Below are positions 1 through 7,474 of a stretch of DNA of 64,000 bases, piece by piece. Every line of letters begins with the position of its first letter. Position 1 is the stretch's first letter. The notes under the pieces are model-generated. The model saw nothing but the letters and a program-made list of their open reading frames with translations, was not told the DNA's origin and ran no database searches. A program made the position numbers and the translations under genes. The DNA comes from Oscillospiraceae bacterium (lineage in GTDB: Bacteria > Bacillota > Clostridia > Oscillospirales > Oscillospiraceae), in the NCBI GenBank assembly GCA_015067615.1, contig SVMD01000001.1, positions 787-64,786 of the forward strand, given 5' to 3'.

Positions 1-430
1 CTGTCTGTGGCGAAGTCCTGGCTGCTCAGGAAATTGTGGACGCTCTGGGCCATACGGAAGTGATCGACGCAGCAGTTGAAGCAACCTGCACCGAGACTGG
101 TCTGACGGAAGGCAAGCACTGCTCTGTCTGTGGCGAAGTCCTGGCTGCTCAGGAAATTGTGGACGCTCTGGGCCATACGGAAGTGATCGACGCAGCAGTT
201 GAAGCAACCTGCACCGAGACTGGTCTGACGGAAGGCAAGCACTGCTCTGTTTGTAACGAAGTCCTGGTTGCCCAGCATACTGTTGATGCGCTGGGCCACT
301 CTGAGGTGACTGATGAGGCGGTTGCTCCCACCTGTACTGAGACCGGCCTGACGGAAGGCAAGCACTGTGAGCGCTGCGGCGAAGTGTTCACTGCCCAGGA
401 GGTCCTGGATGCGCTGGGCCATGACATGAC
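1..430 (+). repeat. Tandem 123-bp coding repeat
   Basis: Positions 1-123 and 124-246 are essentially identical at the DNA level. A diverged third unit follows from 247. The unit is 41 codons and carries one CxxC pair. The array continues out of the left edge, so copy number cannot be read here. Confidence 0.95.
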
Positions 431-3400
431 GGAAAAGACCTGCCTGCTGTACGCAACCTGTAAGCGTGAAGGCTGCGGCTATGAGGATGTGGAAGGCGGC
501 AAACTGGAGCATACACCTGTTGAGGAAGAGGAACTGCCTGCAATGTGTGAGACTCCCGGTCATACGGCAGGTACACGCTGCTCTGTTTGCAACACGATTC
601 TGAACGGTATGTTTGAGCTGGAAGCCCTGGGTCACGACCTTGTTACGGTTCCTGCCAAGAATCCCACCTTTGGCAATGTGGGCTGGGCAGAATATGAAAA
701 GTGTACCCGTTGCGCATATTCCACCTACGAAGAAATCGAGGCTCTGCCCGAACAGTCGATTTCCACCTATGAGGAATTCGTGACCAGCCTGGCACTGCTG
801 GAGGAAGTGGCACAGGTCTATGTGGCAGACCATCCCGGTAAGGATCCGCTGGCACTGATTATCAAGTATATCCGTACCGGTGTGGACCGCTACAATTCCG
901 GCTCCTGGGGTATCATGGCCGGTTATGAGGATTCTGACTTTGCAGAGTTTGTCCGCCAGGCAGAGGATATGGTGAACTCTGCTCCCGGTATGACCGAAGA
1001 GACCATGGTCAGAATCGTTGCGCTGAAGAATATCAAGAGTTTCTCTCTGCCCAATGGTGATATTGTTGACTTTGGTCACATGTTCGGCACCATGGACATC
1101 ACCTATCACAACAAGACCAGTGAAAACCATGCCGACGTGGGCGGCTGGGCAGGCGACCTGGTTGACCTGCTGAGCACCGCTGACCGCCATGGCGTTACCG
1201 GTACTGTGGAGGAGATGACCACCGAACTGGGTGAAAAGTATCTGAATCACTCCATCGAGGGCGAATCTGACCAGTTCAGCCACACCGATATGTACGGTGA
1301 CCTGGACGGCTACTACATCATGCAGACAGTCTATGCCCGCGGCTATGAAAAGGGCACACTGACTGCCATTATGAACGAATACTTCACCGAAAGCCTGACC
1401 GATGAATACCGTGCCGAGTATTTCCTGAAGAACCGTCTGGATGGTGTCAGCACCCGCAATGCTGTTCGGGATGCGGTTTACGCGGAATACATTGGCAATA
1501 AGGTCATTTCCACTCTGGAGGGTACCAGAGACTTTGCCGCCAGTGCCGAGCAGATCGCACAGATGAGAATCGCCTGCTGCTACGCATTTGCTGACTACCT
1601 GTGCAAGCTGGGCGGCGACTATGTGGAAGTACCCAATAACCCCTACTACACTGTGTTCTCCAGCGACTTCTCCACGCTGGCACCTGGCATCACCCAGGAA
1701 ATCAAGATGGCAACTTCTGCCGATAATAAGCAGATGGTCTTCTACATTGCGACTGCGGACCTGAACAGAGACGATGTAAATGTTTATGCCAACTATAACG
1801 AGAATGATCCTTCTCTGGGCTGGGCAATGTCCCGGGTTCAGGACCAGGCTCAGGCAGCGCAGGACCGTTACGGCAATCCTGAGAGCCCTGAGTACATCGA
1901 AAACTACAATGTTATTGCCTCCATCAACGCTGACGGCTTCAACATGAGTACCGGTGAACCCGGTGGCCTGCTGGTCATGCTTGGCAAGGAGTGGCATGCG
2001 GTTGACAGCGGCGGCTTCTTCGGTATTCTGAAGAACGGCAAGGCTGTGATCGGTACAAAGGCTGACTACGACGCCATGAAGGATCAGGTCCAGGAAGGTG
2101 TTGGTGGTTTTGGTACCATGCTGGTCAAGGACGGCAAGGTCTGCATCAGCAGAACGGACAACTACTACTCCAGCCGTGCATCCCGTACAGCTGTCGGTAT
2201 TACCAGAAGCGGCAAGGTTGTCTTCATGGTGCTCGACGGCAGACAGGAACCCGTTTCCTGCGGCGGCAGTATGGAGGAAATCGCACAGATCATGCTGGAG
2301 GCCGGCTGCTATGTGGCCATCAACCTGGACGGCGGCGGTTCCTCGACCTATGTTGCAAAGCCTGAGGGTGAGGATACGCTGAGAGTTGTCAGCAGCCCCT
2401 CTGACGGTTTCGCCCGTTCCGTCAGTACCTCTCTGATGATGGTCTCCACCGCTCCCAGCTCCACTGCATTTGACCATGCAATGGTGGAGAGCGACTACGA
2501 CTATCTGACCATCAACTCCAGCGTTCAGATGACTGCGAAGGGTGTCAGCGCCACCGGTAACGAGGCGGAGATCCCCGAGGGTGCATACTGGGCAGTAAGT
2601 GACTCCAAATGGGGTTCCATCACCGAATCCGGTCTGTTCACCGGCCTGAGAACCGGTTCTGTTGAAGTGTATCTGATGCATGAGGATGTGGTTTTGGGTT
2701 CCAAGACCATGAATATCGTGACACCGGATAACATCTACTTTACCAGAGAGACCATGAATGCAGTCTACGGCGCAGCAACAGCGATGCCTGTTAAGGTGGT
2801 GTACCAGGGTAAGGCTGTGGCAATCAATGCCGCGGATGTAAAGTTCTCCCTGAGCAATGACGCTGCCGGCACCTTTGATGGTTTCAACTTTATTGCAGAC
2901 AGTGCCTCCGGCCTGAAGAGCGTCAAGGTCACCGCTGCGCTGGCGGCAAATAACACCAAGAACGCGACCCTGACCGTGTCCCTGTTCAATCAGGGCGAAA
3001 TGTCCTTCGACTTTGAGCAGGCTACCGGCGGTGACCGGATGCTGGCGTGGGATCGTCAGGTATCCAATGCCACAACGGACGATACGATGGTTTACGAGGT
3101 TGTGGATCCCGCGAAGGAAATGGTTACCTCCTACGTCTTTGCCATTGACATGACGCAGATCCCCATGCCTGAGAAACTTGCGGAGCTGACCTATATGCTG
3201 CCCGGTGCGGATGCTACGGACGCTTCTGCCTGGAACTTCCTGCTGCAGCTGGCAGAACGTGTCAGCGTTCTGACGGAGGTTAAGCCTGTCATTACCTTTG
3301 ATCCCAATTTCGAAGTGGATTACTCGGAACTGAAGGTGGTCTGTGAGTACTTTGTGCTTACAGAAACTGTCTACAATGAAGAGGAAAACAGTCTGACCCT

Positions 3401-5756
3401 GATTTTGAACTGGAAGGATCAGACCAAGGCCATCGATCCCGAAACCGCCGATCCTCTGTGTCTGCTCAGCGGCATCAAGCTGATTCCCAAGTCTGACGCG
3501 GCCTGGGACAGCAGAGATCGTCTGAACGTGGTAAACACCGGCGAGATTGGCTATGATATCTACCTGCGTGCCAATGCTCTGTACAGCTTTGCCTCCAAGC
3601 CTGAAAATCAGGAACTCTACGGCCTGCAGCCTTTCGAGAATCCTGATGTGATCATTGGCGGTGCCACCGAAAAGGGCGGCAGCTTCAGCGATATCTATAA
3701 CACCTTTGAAGATACCTACACCCTGATCCGTGCGCTGAAGAACGGCTGGGTCGGTGCTGACGGTGGCTATGCCTATTACAAGGACGGCGAGATGTATACC
3801 GGCATCCGTGAGGTGGACGGTTACTACTACGACTTCGGCGAGAACGGCATCTGCATCGGTCAGCAGAAGTACAACGGCCTGTTCCAGCAGAATGGCAAGA
3901 CCCGCTATGCCAAGTTTGGCGAGCTGGTGAAGGACGGCTGGATCTCCGTTGGTAAGGAGCGTTACTGCTTCGATGAAGAGGGCTATGGCTATGATGGCAC
4001 CGCGACGATTGATGAAGTAGAGATGCTCTTCGATAACGGCAAGCTGATCGGCGGCTACACCGGCTTTATCCGGAAGAGCGACGGCAATACTTACCATTAC
4101 CAGGACGGCGTTATGACGCTGGGCTGGCTGGAGAGCGACGGATACTGGTATCACTTCGATACCGGTACGGGCGTCATGAACACCGGAACCAAGGTCCTTC
4201 CTGACGCAGAAGCAAAATCCAAGAATGCCTACTATGACTTTGCGCCTGACGGTAAGCTGCTGCGCGGTTACTTCAACCCTGCGGGCTACTACTACTGGGC
4301 TGGCCTGCCCAAGACCTTCTCCTGGGTTAAGAACGGTTATGATCCGAATCCGGAGGCCTGGTACGCAACCAACAGCCACGGCCACTATGTAACCGATCCT
4401 ACCGGCAAGGAGACCTTCAATCTGACGCTGGATGGTGTGACTTACAAAGCGGTTAAGATCGCAATGGATGGCGTCGTGTATACCTTCGATAATACCAACG
4501 GCAAGCTGCTGCTGGGCGAAAATGTGGTCAACGATGACGGCACCCGTTCCTACATGTGGGCAGGTGAGGCGTTCACCGGCGGCTGGTACAAGCTAAACGG
4601 CTATACCTACTACGCACAGAAGGATGGTACGCTGGCCATTGGCAGTACCGTGATTGAAGGCACCACCTATATGTTTGATGGCATCGGCAGACTGGTCACG
4701 GATGGAGCAATCCTGGTGGCCGAGATGCTTGAGAATGACACCGTCATGCGTGTCCGACTCAGCGGTACAGAAAACCTCACCGGCTTCCAGGTCTTTATCT
4801 GGCCCGAGAACACCAATCAGAGTGAAACCATGCATAGCTTCCAGGCCAAGCTGAGCGGCGATGGTGAATGGCTGGTGGATGTTCCCATGTGCCTGTACAA
4901 CCATGCCGGCAGATACAATATCCATGGCTATGCCACTGAAGAGGGTAAGAATCCCTACTTCCTGGTTTCCACCACGGTCAAGGTTGCTTCCGCTGCTGAG
5001 CACGTTCCCGGCAGAGTGGAAAATATCGACACTGTGGATTCGCTCTGCACAGTCGGCGGCAGCTACACGAGAGTGCAGTACTGCAAGCTGTGTGACAGCG
5101 AGATTTCCCGTGAAGTGATTCAGCTGGCCCCCGGCGGTCATAAGCCTGGTGCAGCGGTACAGGAGAACGTCAAGGAAGCAACCTGTGTGGCAGAGGGTAG
5201 CTATGATCTGGTTATCCGCTGCGAGGTCTGTGAACAGGTGATGTCCAGCGAGACTGTCACTGTGCCTGTGGGCGAGCATACCTACGACGATGTCTGGGAT
5301 ACCAGCTGTAATGTCTGTGGTGAAGAGCGGAAACTGGAGATTGAGACCGTTCCCATGTTCCGTATGTATAATCCCAACTCCGGCGAACATTTCTTCACCG
5401 GCAGTGAGGAGGAACGGGATAATCTGGTGGCCGTGGGCTGGCATTACGAAGGCATTGCCTGGTACGCACCCGTATCTGTGGGCGAGCCTGTTTACCGCCT
5501 GTTCAATCCCAACACCGGAGATCACCACTACACCATGTCCAGAGTCGAAGTGAGCGATCTGGAAAAGGCGGGCTGGCGCTATGAGGGTGTTGCATGGAAT
5601 GCTGCGGCTCCCAACGAGTACCCCCAGTACAGAATGTTTAACCCCAATGCTGAAAGCGGTATTCACCACTACACCGGCAGCGCTGAGGAGCGCGACTGGC
5701 TGGTGAGCCTGGGCTGGATCTACGAGGGTATCGGCTGGCATGGCCTGCCTGAATGA
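3..5756 (+). CDS. Giant repeat-rich surface protein with phosphodiester-glycosidase (NAGPA-like) domain, 5' partial
   Basis: The frame is open from the window edge, so the N-terminus and any signal peptide lie upstream. Visible order: about three 41-residue Cys-rich repeats (CSVCGEV / CTETGLTEGKH, positions 3-430); a further CxxC region to about 740; a helical region to about 1650 of unknown function; a NAGPA/phosphodiester-glycosidase-like domain (about 1690-2450, with INADGFNMSTG and the hallmark NLDGGGSST); Big-like beta domains (2470-3000); a beta-sandwich region; choline/glucan-binding-type GW/YYY repeats (3740-4700); a GBS Bsp-like repeat (4700-4980); more CxxC repeats (5040-5330); and three copies of a MFRMYNPNSGEHF-type module (DUF5648-like, 5350-5756). 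There is no LPXTG or SLH motif at the C-terminus, so anchoring is probably through the wall-binding repeats. The glycosidase assignment is family-level; the substrate is unknown. Confidence 0.85.
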   Translation, partial: VCGEVLAAQEIVDALGHTEVIDAAVEATCTETGLTEGKHCSVCGEVLAAQEIVDALGHTEVIDAAVEATCTETGLTEGKHCSVCNEVLVAQHTVDALGHSEVTDEAVAPTCTETGLTEGKHCERCGEVFTAQEVLDALGHDMTEKTCLLYATCKREGCGYEDVEGGKLEHTPVEEEELPAMCETPGHTAGTRCSVCNTILNGMFELEALGHDLVTVPAKNPTFGNVGWAEYEKCTRCAYSTYEEIEALPEQSISTYEEFVTSLALLEEVAQVYVADHPGKDPLALIIKYIRTGVDRYNSGSWGIMAGYEDSDFAEFVRQAEDMVNSAPGMTEETMVRIVALKNIKSFSLPNGDIVDFGHMFGTMDITYHNKTSENHADVGGWAGDLVDLLSTADRHGVTGTVEEMTTELGEKYLNHSIEGESDQFSHTDMYGDLDGYYIMQTVYARGYEKGTLTAIMNEYFTESLTDEYRAEYFLKNRLDGVSTRNAVRDAVYAEYIGNKVISTLEGTRDFAASAEQIAQMRIACCYAFADYLCKLGGDYVEVPNNPYYTVFSSDFSTLAPGITQEIKMATSADNKQMVFYIATADLNRDDVNVYANYNENDPSLGWAMSRVQDQAQAAQDRYGNPESPEYIENYNVIASINADGFNMSTGEPGGLLVMLGKEWHAVDSGGFFGILKNGKAVIGTKADYDAMKDQVQEGVGGFGTMLVKDGKVCISRTDNYYSSRASRTAVGITRSGKVVFMVLDGRQEPVSCGGSMEEIAQIMLEAGCYVAINLDGGGSSTYVAKPEGEDTLRVVSSPSDGFARSVSTSLMMVSTAPSSTAFDHAMVESDYDYLTINSSVQMTAKGVSATGNEAEIPEGAYWAVSDSKWGSITESGLFTGLRTGSVEVYLMHEDVVLGSKTMNIVTPDNIYFTRETMNAVYGAATAMPVKVVYQGKAVAINAADVKFSLSNDAAGTFDGFNFIADSASGLKSVKVTAALAANNTKNATLTVSLFNQGEMSFDFEQATGGDRMLAWDRQVSNATTDDTMVYEVVDPAKEMVTSYVFAIDMTQIPMPEKLAELTYMLPGADATDASAWNFLLQLAERVSVLTEVKPVITFDPNFEVDYSELKVVCEYFVLTETVYNEEENSLTLILNWKDQTKAIDPETADPLCLLSGIKLIPKSDAAWDSRDRLNVVNTGEIGYDIYLRANALYSFASKPENQELYGLQPFENPDVIIGGATEKGGSFSDIYNTFEDTYTLIRALKNGWVGADGGYAYYKDGEMYTGIREVDGYYYDFGENGICIGQQKYNGLFQQNGKTRYAKFGELVKDGWISVGKERYCFDEEGYGYDGTATIDEVEMLFDNGKLIGGYTGFIRKSDGNTYHYQDGVMTLGWLESDGYWYHFDTGTGVMNTGTKVLPDAEAKSKNAYYDFAPDGKLLRGYFNPAGYYYWAGLPKTFSWVKNGYDPNPEAWYATNSHGHYVTDPTGKETFNLTLDGVTYKAVKIAMDGVVYTFDNTNGKLLLGENVVNDDGTRSYMWAGEAFTGGWYKLNGYTYYAQKDGTLAIGSTVIEGTTYMFDGIGRLVTDGAILVAEMLENDTVMRVRLSGTENLTGFQVFIWPENTNQSETMHSFQAKLSGDGEWLVDVPMCLYNHAGRYNIHGYATEEGKNPYFLVSTTVKVASAAEHVPGRVENIDTVDSLCTVGGSYTRVQYCKLCDSEISREVIQLAPGGHKPGAAVQENVKEATCVAEGSYDLVIRCEVCEQVMSSETVTVPVGEHTYDDVWDTSCNVCGEERKLEIETVPMFRMYNPNSGEHFFTGSEEERDNLVAVGWHYEGIAWYAPVSVGEPVYRLFNPNTGDHHYTMSRVEVSDLEKAGWRYEGVAWNAAAPNEYPQYRMFNPNAESGIHHYTGSAEERDWLVSLGWIYEGIGWHGLPE

Positions 5757-5816
5757 TTCCAATTCAGAAACACCTCTGAGAAAGCAGGGACTTAAGTAAA
5801 CAGTAAGCAATAAGGC

Positions 5817-5848
5817 GGGGCCGGTGCGAAAGCACCGGCCCTGTTTTT
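5817..5848 (+). terminator. Intrinsic terminator after the surface protein gene
   Basis: An 11-bp GC-rich stem (ggggccggtgc / gcaccggccct, one G-T pair at the base) with a gaaa loop is followed by TGTTTTT, 60 bp after the stop codon. Confidence 0.9.
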
Positions 5849-6123
5849 GCGGGAAAATTAAAGGCATGCTGAGAAAAAAGTTTGCTAAAAATGAAGGATA
5901 AACCGAATTGTTTCAGTTTATTCAGATATGTTCTTGAAAAAGAAGCCGCAATAGTATAAAATCTATATTAGAATGCAGTGGGCGAAAAATGTCTGAAGCA
6001 TGTTTGACAGAGGGCCCGCCAGGTCTATGACGAAAACTCCTTTGGAGGAACCCGGATGCCGTATTTGCTTATGACAGCGCATACAGGTATATTGGGGTTC
6101 ATCAAAAGAAAACGAGGTGGAAT
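5849..6123 (+). promoter_or_regulatory. Intergenic leader with two candidate promoters for the Lgt-like gene
   Basis: Two sigma-A-like arrangements are visible: TTCTTG (5931-5936) with TATAAA (5955-5960), 18-bp spacer; and TTGACA (6004-6009) with TATGAC (6026-6031), 16-bp spacer. The stretch 6010-6060 (with tcctttggagga) can fold, but it matches no riboswitch class I know. No gene was seen in this gap. An AGGTGG ribosome site precedes the ATG at 6124. Confidence 0.4.
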
Positions 6124-6774
6124 ATGAACGCGCAACGTATGGTTGTTCTTGGAGGCGGAACGGTGGCTATGCTGATCCTGATGCTGCTCCGCCGGAAAAG
6201 CTTCCCGAACATTCAAATATGGAAATTTCCTGTTCTCAGCATTCTGCTAACCTGTGCCGGTGTGGCGGGAACGATGCTGATGTATTATATTGAGACCGGT
6301 CACTTCGGGGGCACATCCTTCTTTGGCGCGATTCTGTTTGTGCCTGTATTGATGCTGCCCGCATGCCTGCTTCGTGTCCCTTATGGCAGGGTCATGGATC
6401 TCTGCGCCCCTGCGGAGTGCCTGATGCTGGCGTTTATGAAGGTGGACTGCATGCTGTCCGGCTGCTGCATCGGAAAGTATCTGCCGACGCTGGGATTCCA
6501 GTTTCCAAGCCAGGCGATTGAAATGCTGGTGGCATTGGTCATTATGAGCCTGCTGATTTGGATTGAGCGAAGGCCCTTGAAACGAAATACGCTTTATGGA
6601 CACTACCTGATTTTCTATGGAGCCACACGGTTTGTTCTGAACTGGTTCCGATACGGTGTGAAACCCTTTGTGTGGGTACTGCCTGCCGGAAACTTCTGGT
6701 CCCTTGTTGCCATAGCTTTTGGGGCTGTGTGGCTGGCGGCAACTGCGAAACGCTCTCGCAGGAAGGAAAGGTAA
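6124..6774 (+). CDS. Lgt-like (prolipoprotein diacylglyceryl transferase family) membrane protein
   Basis: The 216-residue protein has about six hydrophobic segments, starting at residue 7. Hallmarks of the divergent clostridial Lgt group are visible: a Cys-rich loop DCMLSGCCIGK (near residue 112), then GHYLIFYGATRFVLNWFR (near 160), which corresponds to the Lgt segment with an Arg required for lipid handling. True Lgt transfers diacylglycerol from phosphatidylglycerol to the lipobox Cys of prolipoproteins. This copy is short (canonical Lgt is 250-300 residues) and lacks an obvious HGGL motif, so it may be a specialised paralogue rather than the housekeeping enzyme. The family call is fairly firm; the activity is inferred. 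Confidence 0.7.
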   Translation: MNAQRMVVLGGGTVAMLILMLLRRKSFPNIQIWKFPVLSILLTCAGVAGTMLMYYIETGHFGGTSFFGAILFVPVLMLPACLLRVPYGRVMDLCAPAECLMLAFMKVDCMLSGCCIGKYLPTLGFQFPSQAIEMLVALVIMSLLIWIERRPLKRNTLYGHYLIFYGATRFVLNWFRYGVKPFVWVLPAGNFWSLVAIAFGAVWLAATAKRSRRKER

Positions 6775-6803
6775 AGGATAATTCTATAAGCGCTGAAAAG
6801 GAC

Positions 6804-6837
6804 TTGCCGGCTGTGTACAACAGTCGGCAAACTTTTT
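6804..6837 (+). terminator. Intrinsic terminator after the Lgt-like gene
   Basis: An 11-bp stem (ttgccggctgt / acagtcggcaa, one G-T pair) with loop gtaca is followed by ACTTTTT, 30 bp after the stop codon. Confidence 0.85.
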
Positions 6838-7016
6838 GTGCTTTGGGTGTACCCGGGGGTGCAATTGTGTTGCCGGCTTCATCGTAAGGAGGCAAACCTC
6901 TGTTTGCCAGGCTCTGGGCAGAGTAAAGGGATACACCGTCAAAAAATGATGCTTACAACACAGCGGAATGAAAAACGGTACGAATTTGGATAATAAGTAA
7001 TCTGAAGACGGAGAAA

Positions 7017-7409
7017 GTGTGGACGGATTCTAAAATCCTTGGCGATAGGATAGCAAATGAGATTCTGATGCATTTTCGAAGCCAGCGGAAATCCGCCCAG
7101 GATGTATCCCTGTCGGATTACATTGAGGCGGGGGCCGATGGGGCGCCGCTGGAGCTGATGGATGTGGTCAGCGATGACTGTGACCTTTTGGAGCTGGTGA
7201 CCACAAAGGAGTCGGTGCGGCAGCTGCGCCGGGCGGTGGATGCGGTGCTGACGGATCAGGAGCGGCAGGTAATCTGCCTACGCTACGGCCTGGAGGGAAA
7301 GCCTCCTCTGCGCCAGCGGGAGGTGGCGGAAATCACCGGCATCAGCCGCAGCTATGTGTCCCGGATCGAGAAACGGGCCCTGCAGAAGCTGCGGCAGGCC
7401 ATGGAATAG
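7017..7409 (+). CDS. C-terminal half of a SigK-like sporulation sigma factor (SpoIIIC-like)
   Basis: This 130-residue product begins to resemble SigK abruptly at NEILMHFRS (residue 14). It continues through the region-3 motif DVSLSD and a complete region 4 (LTDQERQVICLRYGL, then the helix-turn-helix QREVAEITGISRSYVSRIEKRAL). Regions 1.2 and 2, which bind core polymerase and the -10 element, are absent, and the sequence upstream is unrelated. In B. subtilis and C. difficile sigK is split by a skin element near this codon, and this piece corresponds to SpoIIIC. The GTG start (7017) has only a 3-nt spacing from GGAG, so the fragment may not be translated alone. A decayed pseudogene is the alternative. 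Confidence 0.7.
   Translation: MWTDSKILGDRIANEILMHFRSQRKSAQDVSLSDYIEAGADGAPLELMDVVSDDCDLLELVTTKESVRQLRRAVDAVLTDQERQVICLRYGLEGKPPLRQREVAEITGISRSYVSRIEKRALQKLRQAME
7056..7060 (+). other. Candidate skin-type recombination core (AATGA) inside the sigK fragment
   Basis: AATGA spans the Asn-Glu codons of NEILM, the position at which SigK homology starts. From memory, the B. subtilis skin recombination core is the same pentamer at the equivalent codons. Five bases alone are weak evidence; the coincidence with the homology boundary is what supports it. Confidence 0.4.
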
Positions 7410-7416
7410 ATTTTTC

Positions 7417-7445
7417 TTGCGCAGGGGGGAAAAGCGCGGTACAAT
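7417..7445 (+). promoter_or_regulatory. Sigma-A-type promoter for the PARG-SGNH-FHA gene
   Basis: TTGCGC (7417-7422), a 17-bp spacer and TACAAT (7440-7445) lie 30 bp upstream of the ATG at 7475, which also has a GGAGG ribosome site. Confidence 0.75.
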
Positions 7446-7474
7446 AGAGAAAATCCACGAAGGAGGCCGTAACT

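Noticed and set aside
1..430. Tandem repeats considered as CRISPR or satellite
   Set aside because: The 123-bp units keep an open reading frame with conserved Cys codons and have no unique spacers.
4593..5867. 424-codon open frame on the minus strand
   Set aside because: It lies antisense to the wall-binding and DUF5648-like part of the surface protein, has no ribosome site, crosses that gene's terminator and has no family resemblance; codon bias of the real gene leaves the opposite strand open.
6010..6060. Possible riboswitch in the Lgt-like leader
   Set aside because: Compared from memory with c-di-GMP, preQ1, guanidine and T-box consensus elements; no match beyond short hairpins.
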